Positions 1-13,600 of a DNA stretch of 64,000 bases are shown one piece after another. The stretch is from Neofusicoccum parvum (lineage: Eukaryota > Ascomycota > Dothideomycetes > Botryosphaeriales > Botryosphaeriaceae): assembly GCA_020912385.1 (NCBI GenBank), contig CP087220.1, forward strand, positions 1,054,001 through 1,118,000. Direction: 5' to 3'. The notes under the pieces are model-generated. The model did no database searches, was not told the origin of the DNA, and saw only the letters and a program-made list of their open reading frames with translations. Made by a program: the position numbers and the translations under genes. How positions within the stretch are numbered: position 1 is the first letter of the stretch; each line of letters opens with the position of its first letter.

Positions 1-1803
1 CTCTGTGGGATTGACTGACAAGAACACGCGGTACTCGTGCGACGCAGAAGCTTGCAAAATGAGTCGACTAGCGATGACTGTGGACTTAGCAAAAGTCTGC
101 TTGCTACTGAACTGGATCACAGGCAAAAGCCTCGGATTGTGAGGCGAACACGATCCTGAGGCATAGCCTGTCGGCGGCGGCCTTTTTCACGAGGCTATTT
201 CCTTTATGGTCTTCTTGGCACTGATAGCTCAAACAGGAAGATTGGCAGGTTTTCCAGACTATTGTCTATGGCGTCATTTATGACTTGCTCGATCTCTTGA
301 ACATCAGCAGCGCAGCATGAATGTCTCGGACCCTTAGATGCAGCAGCTGTCGTCGATGCGAACCATGCTCTGCCTTGCGGCCCTCAGACTTTTCTGACAC
401 GGCCGGCAAATGTCGGTAAATAAGCATTCGGCATCTGAACGGCTGGCCCTTTGGTCGAGAGTAAGGCAAGATGCAGACGCTGCTATTGAATCCCGTCCGG
501 TGGCTTGATTTGCAAGATCCCTGGTCCGCTCATCCCCCTTACGCTGGCGAGCCGTAGGGCTGCATGAACAGTCGGCGTGCCGTTGCGCAAGGCTGCATGC
601 TGATGCCCGAAAGAAAGTCTAATCGCAAGAGTGCAAAAGCCGAGTTCCCCGCCGGTGTCGATTGGCGGGCGCGGAGAGAGCTCGCCATCGGCAGCCCCCC
701 TCCATCTGCACGGGACGCACCGTGTTGATTTGTGTGTGCTGCGCAGTGGGTGGTTATCCGCGACGCGGGCGGGCTGGTTGCGTCAATAGCTGTCAAGCTC
801 CTATGACAAATCGGCAGTGGGGTGGCAGATTTCCATGATAACGGGTGCTGGGGAGGGATCTCCATGCCCAAGATTTCTCCGCAAGCTTAGTCCACGTGTT
901 GGACGGGGGAGGACGCGCTGATCCGCGATATGCAAGCAGCATTAGCATCGGCCGTCAGGCCATGTTGGCGGCGGCGCGCGTCGGATTGAGTTTGGGAAGC
1001 GTTGCGGGAGGAGGTGCAGCCCTCAGGCAGCAGGCGGGCGGCACGCGAGGCCTGACTCGGGGCGCGGCCATTGACGAGTCGGCGGCGCGTTGCTTTGTCC
1101 GCCGCTTTGGACAGGTGACATTGGCGACGCTTCGGGGCGCTTGGGCGGGCAGTTATGCACACGGCGCGGAGGCAGATATGCAGCGCCAACGCCAATGAGA
1201 AGGGCCGCGCTGGGCGTGGGCCGTTGGGGGCACATTGTATTATAAGAAAGTGGAGAGCAGAGGCTTGAGCGGCATTTTTCGCTGCGATCTCCAGCGCAGG
1301 GCCCGCGTCAAGCACGTGACCAGGCCTCGTCGGGCGAGAACCCTGAATGAAGCGGCCGCAACACCACCAGCACCAGCACCCGCGCCTCCCTCCGCACGGC
1401 ACCCCCCGCGAGACGACTGCCACCGACGCCCTGCCCTGCTGCTGCGCCTGCTGCCTCGTGTCAAAAAGCCCGCCTTCGCACCGTGAGCCTAAGCGCGCGC
1501 TCATGTGGTGCCGCTAGACGCCCGACCCCCCGCGAGCCCATGCTCTGGACGCCCCCGGAGGTGCTGTTTCGCTTGCCCCAGCTGGCCTTTGACTCCCTCT
1601 CCACGCCCTGACAGGCACCCGCTGCTGCTCCGACACGCTCACCACCGCGCTGCGCCCGCCGACACCCCCGTCGCGGCTCTCCGGCTCGGTCCGACTGCTA
1701 GGACGAGAGAGGGGCATCAGGGACACTCTGTCGGAGCTGCTGCGAGAGCACCGCGAGCACCGCGACCACTGCGACCGCCAGCGCTGCGCTGGCTGCCATC
1801 ACC
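1..1803. other. Intergenic region upstream of the RasGEF gene
   Basis: No coding region could be supported on either strand. The open frames here are Arg/Pro/Ser-rich, overlap each other in several frames and start without context, as expected of GC-rich non-coding DNA. The last 500 bases before 1804 are C/T-rich on the plus strand, which is common in fungal promoters and 5' leaders. No clear TATA box was seen. Confidence 0.6.
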
Positions 1804-4800
1804 ATGAACGGATACTCGGGCACGCTTGCCCCGCCAGGGGGGCTGTACGTACGCGCCCTGTACGACTACGACGCCGACGACCGCACCAGCTTGAGCTTCC
1901 GCCAGGGGGACATAATACAGGTCATCACGCAGCTCGAGAGCGGCTGGTGGGACGGCGTCATCAACGGCGTGCGCGGCTGGTTCCCCAGCAACTATTGCGC
2001 CGTCGTCTCACCGCCCAAGGACGACGGCCGGGATGCCGAGAGCAGCGCCGACGAAGGAGATGGCTCCGGCACTGTTGACGGGTCGCAGGACCTGGGCAGC
2101 TATTCCGAGGCCTCTGACACCGACGATGATGGAGGGCAGACGCAGTTGCCGCTTGAGGGCACTGAACCCGACAAGGAGGAGGAGGCTGCATTCTGGATTC
2201 CTCAGGCAACGCCCGACGGGAGGCTCTTCTACTTCAACACGCTAACCGGCGTGAGTACCATGGAACTACCACTGGAGACGCCGTCATCCCTATCGGAGAA
2301 CGGCCCACGGGATCGCACCAACATCAACATGCCCGAGAGCAGTCGGCCGCCTCCCGAGCTCATGGCTGGAGGGTGGCATATGTACAATGGCGATACGGAC
2401 GACGAGAACTCGGCATCAGACGTGGAAGGGCCGTCCGGCATGGGTGGATCCCATAGCTCCCTGGTAAGTGTCATGCAGCCGAGTTGCACATGTGCAACCT
2501 TATTTGCTAATTAGACCCTAGCAGAGGCGACGGTCCTTGGCTTCGAACGGGATTTCTCCAGCCACGTCCATGGACTCCATGAGCAATGCCTCAGGGCTGA
2601 CGCGCTCGAGATCCGACCTCCACGAACACGCGAACAGCACAAACTTTTCGGGCCTAGGTCCTCCCTTGGGCTCTACCATGTCTTCGTATGCGAACAACTC
2701 AATTGGGGCCCCTCTCACATCCGCCGTTTCCCGACAATTCTTCGATGACGCACAAGCGGTCCCTCTTACGTGGAACCGGATGGTGGAAGACATGCGCAGG
2801 TCCGTTGAACGGTACCGGCAAGCGATCAACAACAGTGATCGTTCTGAGTTCGTGAAGAGGGCGGAAGATATCTCAGATCATTTGCGTCTGCTTCTGGCCG
2901 CAGGATCTGGCACCACTGATAACCATTCTGGAAACCCATCAATCATCTCCACCAACAAGGCGCTGTACCCTCACTTCCGGGAAACAATGTCAAGATTCTC
3001 CAAGCTCGTCCTCTCCTCGCACATCGCTGCGGCAGACTGGCCTCCGGCAGACTCTTACTCTAAATGCTTGAAAGAAGCGGATGGCGTGCTCAATGGGGTT
3101 TACGGATTCGTTGAGGTCGCCCGGCAACAGCGTGGTGAAGACATTCCACGTTTGATTCCCGGCTTCGTTGTGGGCAGCTACAATGGAGGTAACTGGCAAA
3201 ACAACGGTCTCAGTACTCATGATCCGATGAATCCCATGTCTTTCATCGATCAAGACGACTTCGAGGAACCAAGTACACGACTAGATGACAAGCTTGTCGA
3301 GAGACTAGACGACCTCAAAAGACTAATCGTTTCGAGCATCAGGAAATTGGACGAGCGCCTGGTTGTGGAAGAGAAGGTCATTACCCATGCTGTCCATCAG
3401 AAGGTGGGAGAACAGGTCTGCAAGGCAGCAGCCAAGGTTCTGGAGATTTACCGCCCTTGGATCGCCACAGTTGAATCCATCAACCTTGCGCCCATTGGCT
3501 CCACTTTCCAGAATCCTCAGATTGCAGACTTCAGCGTTGCGAAGCAGAAGGTTTACGATATGATCTCCGAACTCATCATGTCTTGCCAAGCTGTGGCTGC
3601 ACCGCTGGGCGACGAGTGGTCAGAGAACCGTGGGGATTCTTTGGAGGAAAGGTTGAACCACGTCCGGCACATCTCTCGGGACCTGGAGTCAAATACTGCG
3701 AAGCTTTACTTTGCCCTCCAGCTACTATCAGATCTCATGCCAGTCGACGACAGCCCCTCGTCCATCGACAGCAAACGGCACACCGACATGGATCTGTACA
3801 ACAACTACCAGCGGAAGCCTTCAACACAATTCTCCAGGCCGCCTCTCGGAGATGATCCTCTCGAGATGCATCGCGGAGGAGGAGACAACTCCAAACTCAA
3901 GAAGTTTTTCGGAGAAGTGCCCGCGCCCGTCATGCCACAGGCGGTTCCAGAAGAGATTCCAGAATTTCTCCTACTCGACCACGAAGGCGAGATATCATAC
4001 GACCTCAAAGTCGCTCCTCCCCAGCTCAAGGGCGGCACTCTTGCGGGTCTTGTCGAACAACTCACCCGTCACGATCGGTTGGATTCTCCGTTCAACAACA
4101 CCTTCCTCCTCACCTATCGCTCGTTCACTACCGCTACTGAGCTGTTCGATATGCTCGTGAAGCGCTGGAGCATTCAACCACCCCCCGGTCTGTCGAGGGA
4201 AGACTACCAACTTTGGGTGGACAAGAAACAGAAGCCCATCAGGTTCCGCGTGGTCAACATCCTTAAGAGTTGGTTCGATAACTATTGGATGGAAGGCAGC
4301 GACGAAGACGCACAAGCGCTGATCCAGCGCGTGTATGCATTCGCGAAGGATCATGTTGCGACTTCGGGCACTCCTGGAGCTGCTCCTCTGATGACGGCCG
4401 TTGAGCAACGTGCCAGGGGTCAAGACGCACCAACCAAGCGCCTCGTTTTGACCTTGAACACCTCTACGCCTCAGCCGATTCTGCCGAAGCATATGAAGAA
4501 GCTGAAGTTCCTCGACATCGATGCCACTGAGTTTGCTCGTCAGCTCACGATCATCGAGTCGAGGCTGTATGGCAAGATCAAGCCGACGGAGTGTTTGAAC
4601 AAAACCTGGCAGAAGAAGCTGGCACCGGGCGAAGCCGATCCGGCCATGAACGTCAAGGCACTAATTCTGCACTCCAATCAACTCACGAACTGGGTCGCGC
4701 AAATGATCCTCACGCAGTCTGATGTCAAACGGCGCGTGGTGGTAATCAAGCACTTTGTTTCTGTGGCTGACGTAAGTTTTATCCTTCCCGGTGGTTGAGA

Positions 4801-5436
4801 CCAGGTGCTGACCAGTACAGAAATGTCGCACGCTGAACAACTTCTCCACCCTCACCTCAATTATCTCTGCACTTGGCACCGCGCCCATCCACCGTCTCAA
4901 CAGGACGTGGACCGCAGTCAACGCTAGGACAATGACCACGCTGGAGAACATGCGCAAGCTCATGGGAAGCACAAAGAACTTTGCCGAGTACCGAGACACG
5001 CTGCACAAGGCAAACCCACCTTGTATCCCTTTCTTCGGTAAGGACTACATGATTCTTGACGTGCTCGGAACCTAACAGCCTCGCAGGTGTCTACCTCACC
5101 GATCTGACCTTCATTGAGGACGGTATCCCGTCCCTCATCAAGAAGACCAATCTCATCAACTTTGCCAAACGCGCAAAGACGGCAGAGGTCATCCGAGACA
5201 TCCAGCAGTATCAGAACGTGCCCTATCCACTGCAGCCAGTGCCGGAGCTACAAGATTACATCTTGACCAACATGCAATCAGCGGGCGACGTGCACGAGAT
5301 GTACGACATGAGTTTGGCAGTTGAGCCTCGAGAGCGTGAGGATGAGAAGATCGCAAGGTTCGTATTCGGCTCAGGAGACGTAGAGTCGGGACTGACAAGG
5401 AGACGCAGACTTCTATCTGAGTCCGGATTCCTATGA
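1804..5436 (+). CDS. cdc25: Cdc25-type Ras guanine nucleotide exchange factor (SH3, WW-like, RasGEF_N, RasGEF)
   Basis: Exons 1804-2463, 2522-4771, 4821-5037 and 5087-5436 give 1158 aa. Introns have GTAAGT/GTAAGG donors and all phases close. The protein should load GTP onto Ras at the membrane, upstream of cAMP/MAPK signalling. An SH3 domain is at about residues 14-70 (ALYDYDADD, then GWWDG and GWFPSNYCAVV). A WW-like stretch follows at about 125-155, with its second Trp replaced. A long linker leads to RasGEF_N (from about residue 705) and the catalytic RasGEF domain (about 875-1110, with LDIDATEFARQLTIIE and PFFGVYLTDLTF). The order matches fungal Cdc25 proteins. The start chosen is the first ATG, 13 codons before the SH3 domain. 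An alternative acceptor 3 bp downstream at the first intron would remove one Gln. Confidence 0.9.
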
Positions 5437-7042
5437 TGATACCCCTTGAAGCATTTTTCTTGCTGCGCATGGCCACGGCCACCGGCGCGGTGGTCGGCTG
5501 GTCGCTCATATATCGCTCGCGGGAATCTACGTTTTTACGGAAAGGCTGTTTTCTGGGCGGCGTTCTCAGGTGTCGGAATATGCCGCTATATTTATTACCT
5601 ACCTATTTCGATGGCGTTCCGCATCGCATTTTTGCCATTTGAGCTTTTCTGGCGATGACATCTTTTTATCCACGGCATAACGAAGGGAACGGTATGTACG
5701 AAGGACCTGAGAAAGAGGAGGGAGAGTGGAGATTTGATGTGTGTTCTTGGATGTTGATCGTTTGTCCGGGGTTGGGCGGGGAGAGCACTCAGAGAGGAAG
5801 GCGCTCGCTCACCGTCTGTGGCACAACACGTCGCCGTGGAAGCGCCAGCTTTCCCGAGTAAGATAATACCGGCCTGCAGCGACCGTAATCTCGAGCCTTT
5901 TTACTTTAGGTCGATAATCATGAAATTGAAAGAGGTTAAGAACGGGGTTTGTCGTGCAAGTGGACCGGGCGAAGCAGTGACGTCCTGCTGGCTGGCGATG
6001 GGTCGGGCCAGCAGAATGCCGTGGCCGGCGGGGTGTGCAGGCGTGTCCCAAGTGCTCCGGCGGCCAAGCGAGCGGCACGTGGCGACAGACGCATTGCGGT
6101 TCTACGGCCGCGGGTAGAGTGTGAATTAGTCCCGGGTTGGAGAGGGCGGCCATGGCGATGTGTCACCCGAATGCTGCTCGAGATTGCGGTTTCTTGGCTC
6201 GCGATGGATCTTGTGCGATGGCCACGGGAGGATGACCCGAGGTGGACACATTAGCGCTCCGCGCCGCTGGGTGCTTGGCCACCATTCCCTCCACAGCCAA
6301 CCGGGCGGCAGTTAGCGGCTGGGCCGGATTAAGGACTTCATCTAACGGGCTGCTCTGGTTGTTTGATCACCCACGCCAGCGATGCCCCAGACGCCGCGCC
6401 CTGAATAAACAGCCTGGCCGTCGAATCGAAATGCGGGGACGGCATGTGCGACTACGGGGTCCCCTGCCGTCGCTGCCAGTTTCGCGGGTGACAGCTCATC
6501 CCATTCGTCGTCGCCCTTCATGCGCGTCACCGGCTACGGCTCCTGCTACCATGCTGTGCAACTCAATCTCCAGCATCCTGTCCAAATTCTGCGCTCTGCC
6601 TCTCTCCTTATCTCGACATGCGGCCCGCGGCCAGGTAGATTTGCCTTTGACTCTCCGCCTCTCTTCCCCGCTTCTCTGCAGTCGTGTGCGCGAGCGTCGC
6701 TGCTCTCACGATGATGGGTGCTCCCTGGTGACTTTACTTTACTTCTTTCACCTTCGTTGATACCGTTCACCTGCGTCCCTGCCTTTTGCAGTCAGTCGAT
6801 CTTTCTCCGCTGCCTCGTGTCATTTCCACTGCCGTGACGGGCAACTGCGGTCACAAGATCTTGCCCATCCCGGGACCATCACTGCAAGGCCACGCCTGCC
6901 AGCGCGCCGATTTCTCTTGACCACGCGCCGTGTTTCCTTTCGACAGCAGGGCAGCACCAGCAGACTCTGCTCACGCCACGCTTCACCAACCACCCACCTC
7001 TTGGTTCATTCCGCCACCGCGACGCTCCTTCACTGCTCCAAC
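5437..7042. other. Intergenic region between RasGEF and GH16 genes
   Basis: About 1.6 kb without a supportable gene. Plus-strand C/T-rich tracts occur from about 6590 to 6960, just upstream of the GH16 start, and fit a promoter or leader. Open frames in this stretch are short, low in hydrophobic order and overlap in several frames. Confidence 0.55.
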
Positions 7043-8324
7043 ATGGCGGCGCACTTCCGGCCATCAATAGCCTTCCTTTCTCTTGCAATCCTCCTTCCTT
7101 CTCTTGGTAGGCACCCTTGCATGCATTCCACAAGACTGTGTCACAGGATCTTCCACCACTAACACCTTTCAAACCTCACAGTCGCCGCAAGATGCGAGTG
7201 CGGCTACTCGGTCAACAAGACCACAGACGCGCAGCACATGGTCTGGACCGACCTCCTCGAGACCGACTTCCTGCACATTAACGACCTCGCCGACATTGGC
7301 TGGGTGCCGCAAGTGTACAATGTCTCGCAGAAGGCGGCGCGGGGCGTATATGGCAAGATGGCGATGCTAGAGAACGTGATGGCGAATCCGTTGAAGAACT
7401 CGTGGGACTGGGCGGGCGAAGCGGTGAATGGAAGCGATGCGGGGCTGCAGTTGGTGGTGCGTTCGGAGCCGGTGGACGATAAGGTGCCGATTGGGGAGGT
7501 GGTGGCGGCGAGGACGGACATGCTGTACGGCAGCTTTCGGGTCGCGATGAAGCTGACTGGGATTCCGGGTACCTGTGGAGCCTTCTTTTGGGTACGTTGG
7601 TTTTGTGAGAATGAGACTGATATTCAGCCAGCTAACGTGACTGCAGTTTCGGAACGATACCCAGGAGATCGACGTTGAGTTCCTCTCCAAGCAGCTCAAC
7701 GAGTCGTCCAACATGGTCAACCTCGTTCTACAGTCGCCGCAGTCAGCAGCCGCTGGATTCGATGCGTCGCACACGCCCAATTACGACGTCTATCCCTTAC
7801 CGTTCCGCCCAGACAAGGCTTTCCACGAGTACCGTTTTGACTGGCTTCCTGACCGCGTTTCCTTCTACGCCGATGGCACCTGGCTCAAAGACATGACAAT
7901 CGACCTGCCCAACAGCCCTGGCCACCTCGTGCTCAACCACTGGTCCAACGGCGACCCACTCTGGTCTGCCGGCCCGCCTAGAGAAGACGCAACCCTGACG
8001 GTCTCGTACGTCAAATCGTACTTCAACTCCTCGGATACGCAGCGCCAGAAGGACTACTACCTACGCTGCACGGACGAAACCGCCGCCGACAGCGTCTGCC
8101 AGATCCCGGACCAGACGGTGCCGCCGGACAACCAGGGCCCGGACGGCAACGCGACGGCCAAGACGTTCTTTTTCTCCGAAGAGCCGGCCGACACAACCAA
8201 TCAGACGGTCTTCAGCGACTGGCAGAACAAGAACGAAGGCGGCGCGCTGCGGGAGCCGAGGTGGCAGGCGGTGGCGGCGGGGGTGGCTTTCGCCTCGGCC
8301 ATGGCGCTCGCGGGCTTCGTATAG
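7043..8324 (+). CDS. Secreted GH16-family glycosidase, probably GPI-anchored
   Basis: Exons 7043-7106, 7182-7591 and 7647-8324 give 383 aa. The N-terminus is a signal peptide (hydrophobic FLSLAILLPSL, then VAARC). The catalytic GH16 signature ExDxE is read as QEIDVEF, with Glu165, Asp167 and Glu169 as nucleophile, helper and acid/base positions. Flanking concanavalin-like strands include TDMLYGSFRVAMKL before it and FHEYRFDWLPDRVSFYADG after it. Known GH16 enzymes cut or transfer beta-1,3/1,4-glucans, so a cell-wall or plant-glucan role is likely; the exact substrate cannot be read. The last 20 residues are hydrophobic (AAGVAFASAMALAGFV), after several N-glycosylation sites, which suggests a GPI-anchor signal. 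The start sits directly before the signal peptide. Confidence 0.88.
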
Positions 8325-10732
8325 AGGAGGAGGATTGCGGCAGCGGCGGCGGATGATCTGCCTCGCAGCCGCGATTTCTTTCGCGGCGCCTTCTGGAGCC
8401 GGGGAAAGTTTTGGAAAACTGCCCGCACATCACCGGAGTTTTGGGGGCCAGCGCGTCCTTGGGAGGGTTCTTTTCGTGGTTGGAAAAAAAAGCATGGCCG
8501 CGGGTGCCGGTTAATTGGCGTGGTTTTGACGACCTGGGTAGGACGCGCTTTTTTTCACTTCTTGGCTTTTCTTCTCTTCGTACTAATGACTGGCTTTGCC
8601 TGATCTTATCGCTGGTGGTGGGTCGGCGGGTCAGTTGGTCATACCCTTTGCGTTTGCGTTTATGTTTGCGTTTGCATGCGACGGCTTGCTCGACATCTTT
8701 CTCGACGACTTTCTTATTTTCTTCTACAGCCCCAGGTTTTAGCTGTCAATGTTGTTTTGGAAATAGTGATCTGAGCCGGGGACACGGGTCGAGCGAGAGG
8801 AATAATTATCTTCTGTGTAGTCATATTTTCGAAAGGAGCGCGGTAGCTAGCTTTAAGCTTCCCCTCCCCTTTTCGTTATCATTGTCATGAGAAATGTGGC
8901 GTGGGATATTTTAGCCTGATATCGAGTGACGTCGTTGGCAAGTGGGCACCTTCGTTCTTATCACGACGATCGAGATATGCCAAAGAGCCTTTTAGCCGAG
9001 TATGGATTGAATTTCTTTCTGATCGTCGGCATCGCTGGCTGACGGCCAATCAGGATGCATATTGCGAAGCAGCCAGAAAGCAGCGCCAGGACGTCATTGT
9101 TGTACAAGGGAAATTGGGTTCTCTCGTGTTTCTCTCTCTGGCGAGCGCGGCGCTGTTTTGGCGAGAACGATGCAGGGACCGTACGGTGGTTTGCGGCACC
9201 TTTTCGTTCTTGGAGGCGAGAGAAAAGGAAAATTTAAGAAAAAAAAAATTGGGAGAGAAAATCGGCGCTCGAACGGGTTGCCGACGACGAATGATTGAGG
9301 CTGTGATACTCAGATATCCCTGCAACGCTCTACTTATGATATATCAGAGGACACCGCATCGATTGTTCTCTCAACTGCGGCAACCGCACTGGCAATCCCC
9401 CACCCCACCCTCCCCCCCTTTTTTTCTTTCTTGTCCGGCTCCCCTCTCCCGATCACGAAGGCGCCCCCCAGTCCAATCGCCCTGCGAATTGAACCCACAG
9501 ACGTGCGCCCCAGGCAGATCAAACGCAAACACGAGGGTTGGCGCAGCCGGACGGCTAGGAGAAAAGTGGAGCCTACCGTACACAAGCATTCGGAGCGCTG
9601 GACCCTCGGGCCACAATGGGGGACGTCCGGAGCGCCTCGGATGGTACCGTGGGAGCGCTGATTGAGCTAGCATGCGTTAGCTGTGGCTAGACTGGGGGCT
9701 GGGATGGGGACGCGCAGCGGAGGAGAGGGGTCTGGAGGAAGCGGTTCTGGAGCGAAAGAGAGAGAAAAGAACAATGCTCAGAGGCAGAGCTGGCAAGGTC
9801 GAGGCGAATGTGGCTGTGGCTATGAGCGGAGGGGCGGAGCCGTGGCGTATCGCGTATCCGTATGTGGCGGTGATGGAGAGAGGAGTGGGGCGGAAGGGGC
9901 GTGCCATGCCACCTCTACAGATACACATCCCTTTTTTTTTTCCTGCCGGAGCGGCAGATCTTGGCGCGGCGGGTTGGCGGGCTGTAACGAGGGGAGTTTT
10001 GGAGATTGTCTACGCGCGCATTGTGATGCCGGGACCCGCCTTGCCTGCTGCGCTTCTGGAAGTGGGCCGTCTCGTGGGCTGAGGCCGGGCGTGCGTGCGT
10101 GCGGGTCGGTAAGCGCCTTTTCCCTCGTCGTTGCTATCTTCTCTCTCCTTTCTCTCTTTTTCTGCTTTTTGTGCTTTTCTGAAGCTGTTTAGCCGACTTT
10201 TGGGATCCTTCGGGTGGTTAATGTGTGACTACGACGCCCGTGGCCTCAAAGTGCGTTAAGCCGGTCTAGCTCCAGGTCGGTCTTTACCTTGCAGTTACGG
10301 CCATTCTGTTCCTTCCGTGAGCTCAGGCCACTCCTGTCGGTCTTCTCGTCCCCTGGCTCTTGGTTTTGCGTCGACTTACTGGGGTCACCAAGTAATCGGT
10401 ACCTACCTGCGGTGCCTCCTACATCTAATACGTTCACGCAAACATCGTGAGAACCACGCAAACGGGACCCTGACCGTCAGCCTGTCAACAGTCTTTATCA
10501 GGCACACACTCTTTGGGACGTCACCTCTCCGCTCACTAGGAACCTGCCGATCGTTTGGAATCCCGGTTCACGCATCCTTACATCCAGATCATCATCCAGA
10601 GCACGCGATCGAAGCCGCCTGCCCATCACCCCGCCAGCGTGCAAATCGTTCAGGGATATCCTCCACCTCCGCGACCATCATCTTGCGTAATCCCACACAC
10701 CACATCAAGTAATCCGTCGTCACCCAACCACC
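8325..10732. other. 2.4 kb intergenic region
   Basis: No gene could be supported. It contains homopolymer tracts (A-run near 9238-9248, T-runs near 9416-9423 and 9932-9940) and plus-strand C/T-rich sequence near 10580-10730 before the next ATG. Long open frames are present in overlapping frames but show no recognisable domain or consistent composition. Confidence 0.55.
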
Positions 10733-11317
10733 ATGCGCTCCTTCACCACCACCGCCACCGTCCTCTTCCTCACCGGAGCCCTGGCCGCCACACCTCCTCC
10801 CCGCGGATCGCCAGCCGCGACGCCCAACCTCGAGTAAGGCCCTCCTTCCCCCGCCCGCCCGCACGCACGCTCCCTCGCTCCCGCCTCCAGCCTCAACTGA
10901 CCCACCCCACCTCCACCCGCCCACAGACTCCGCCACGCCTCCATCGTAACCGCCACCGGCACCCTGACTCCCACCACCACCTCCCCAGCAACAACGGCAT
11001 CCACCCCCCCTCCGACCACGCCCTCCGCCGACGAAGCCCCGCCGCCCGTCTCGACCATCTGGCTCCCCGTCACGGCGTCCGACGGCGCGACGCTCGCCTG
11101 GTCGCCCACGCTGTACACGGCGGCGCCGTCCGAGGCGGCGGCCGTGGCAGACCTGCTGCCCCAGACGGGCGGGGCGTACGGCGTGCGGACGCGGACGCAG
11201 ACGCTGGCGGTGGCGGAGGAGACGGCGGGGGCGGCGGTGGTGGCGGCGGAGGGGCGAGGAGGGGTGGGGTTGTGGGCGGGCGGCGTGGTGGTGGTGGTTG
11301 GGTTGGGGGTTTGGTGA
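10733..11317 (+). CDS. Small secreted Thr/Pro/Ala-rich protein with C-terminal hydrophobic tail
   Basis: Exons 10733-10833 and 10927-11317 give 163 aa. I do not recognise a family. The N-terminus is a signal peptide (MRSFTTTATVLFLTGALAA). The middle is rich in Thr, Pro and Ser (residues about 20-75) and could be O-mannosylated. The protein ends in a glycine-flanked hydrophobic run (GLWAGGVVVVVGLGVW) typical of a GPI-anchor signal. The intron has a GTAAGG donor and a CACAG acceptor; without it the frame stops at once, and with it the 130-codon downstream exon is open. Small GPI-type wall proteins or secreted effectors look like this. GC-rich repeats in exon 2 make the C-terminal part less certain. 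Confidence 0.6.
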
Positions 11318-13600
11318 GGGATAGGGGTGGGGTGGGGTGGTGGTGGGACAGGGGGGGATGGGGTGAAGGAGGGAGAGGTGGTGGAGAGGTGAGATGGTGA
11401 TGGGGCGTTGTGGGAGGATGTGGGTGGAGGGTGATGTGAGTGGGCTCTCTGGGACGGAGGTTGTGGCGGGTGGGGGCCAAATGAAGGAGCCGCAGTGGAG
11501 AGGGATGGGAGACGGGGCGGGAGGGAGGACCAAGGGACGTTTGTGGTGAGGATCAGGGCTGGTGGCGTGATGGGGTTTAGTGGGCCGGTGGTTCCGGGGA
11601 CCGGTGGCTCCGTGTTGTGTGGATGTGTTGTTGTTCGCTTTTCACGGTGAAGAGTGTTGGGGCAGTTGAAGATCGCAGGATCTGAGACACCGGTCACCGA
11701 ATTTCCTCGTCGTCCGCTTTCTTCACATCCAGCTCTTGCCGGGCTGAGACGGAGGAAGGCTATAGATGTTTTCTTTTTCTGTTTGACTTCTTGTTACCAA
11801 TTGGCTCGCCTTCTGCGAGTCTCCGATGGATTGGCGCGAAGGGACTGTGTCATGTCTGACTCAGATAGATAGACTACTCCGGAGCAGATGCAGATAGCAC
11901 GACGGCACGATGAGACGGGCCCAGCCGTCGAATGAGAAGACGGTCTCCACGGCATGCCCAACGCAAGGCATCTTGGATCTTAATCCTTCGGTGGAGACAG
12001 CCACAAAGCATGCACAAACATCCGGCTGGGTCCGGCAGGGCCTGGGTCGCGGCGGATAGCTCAGGAAGAGCATCGACAAGCATACGAGCGTATTCGGTTT
12101 GGGGCAAGACCCCTGCCGGCCTCGTCTTCTCGTTCGTGCGGGCGTTGCAACACTCGGAAAAGACGCCATTCGACTCGGCAAGAACGGGTGTTGCCGCCAA
12201 GCGCCAGATACCGCAGGTCAACGAGTGCAAGACAGGTGGATGCGAGGGTCTCGCGCAGGCGGTGTGCAGGCGCACCCAGCGGCACCGGCGTCAGGCAGTT
12301 AAGCTTACTCGGCGTGATCAGCGGTTCGCGGTTTGCAGGTGCAGACGCAACACAACCAGCAGCGGCGGAGATTGCCCACGCCGGATGCCGATTGCTCCGA
12401 CGGCCGGAGCGGTGTTTGTGGATGCTGACAACACGCCCGCTCGTTCTCGGGTCGACTGTTTCGCCGCGTCGTGGCGGTGGTGGTCGCGGTGGCGCTGGCT
12501 GCTGCTGGCACGCTCTGCGGGCGCGGCGGACGTGGACCAACGAGCGTGGGCTGGGCCGCTCCTGTTGCCTGGACAGGATCGATGTGCTGCTTGGAGGTCA
12601 GCAGCGCAGCTGGCGGCGCCGCATGGGGCAAGCGCGAGGGCGGCAAGCGTGGAGTCAAGCTCCGTGGGAGGCGCTACGGCGGGCAGAGCTTGCTTCCACG
12701 AGCTTCCGCCCTGCCGGACGGCGCGCTCATAGGGCAGAGCCGCTGGCGTCCGTCGTGCTCGCCGACAACCACCTCACCTCGCCGACACGCGCTGCTCACG
12801 CCGCCGGCGCCCGCCTGCCGCGACGGGCTCGACGGGCTGCCCAGCACGGCGCAGCGCGTCGTCACCGCGACCTGTGCTTGACGCGTCGGGCGGCTGCCGG
12901 GCACGATGTGGGCTGGATGCGCGTCCGTTGTTTGTGCGAGGCTTGGCGGCCGACACATCCGACAGGGCCGGGGCTGATCGCGTGCCGCCGCCCGGCGCTG
13001 GTCGTGTGCCGCGACTCCAGCCAACGACCGTCGCGCGCCCTCGCTACACGCCCTGCGAGCGTCGCCGTCACCGCCCGTCTCGTGCGAAGACCGCCTCGGA
13101 CCCGCGCCATCCGGCCCCGAGCCTCCATCCATGTCCTCCACGAGCCTTAGCACCGCTCGCCGAACAGACCAGCCGCGCCCAGCTCGACCATCCAGCCAGT
13201 CAGCATGGCGCATTGCGGGCTCTCGGCTTCCTGGCCCTCCCGGCCCAGGGCCATTATCTGCCAGCTGGGAGATACAAAACTAATTGTCATCCGCTGCCCA
13301 GCCCGAGAGCACCTCCGCCTGCCGTGGCCCACTTCTTGCTCAGTTGCTACTTAGAGCCCAGTGGCGCCGCTTCACTGGCTCTTTTCGTCCGCCTCTCGCC
13401 TCTTGCTCCCCGTGCCTGCTGTCGCGTGCCACCTCGCCTCGCCGTGCCTGCCTTAGTCAGCGCTCAGTCCTCAGTGCTCGCTGGTAAACGCTCGACGACC
13501 ATCTCACCCGTAGCGCCGCGCGCCTCCATATAATCCGCATCCGCCCTCTGTTCGCCGTACTATCCGCTACCGCCATCCCTATCCCTACAGGCCTGCAAAC
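11318..13600. other. 2.3 kb intergenic region
   Basis: Nothing supportable is coded here. The GC-rich part (12.0-13.5 kb) gives many overlapping Arg/Ala-rich frames on both strands, a sign of composition rather than coding. The last 150 bases before 13601 are C/T-rich and may be the promoter or leader of the PAP2 gene. Confidence 0.5.

Noticed and set aside
8411..9665. Plus-strand frames of 159 and 254 aa downstream of the GH16 gene
   Set aside because: No signal, domain or codon pattern; sequence runs through homopolymers and looks like untranslated or intergenic DNA.
11861..13533. Several long open frames of 100-320 aa on both strands
   Set aside because: They overlap in up to four frames, are Arg/Ala/Pro-rich and have no recognisable motif or splice structure.
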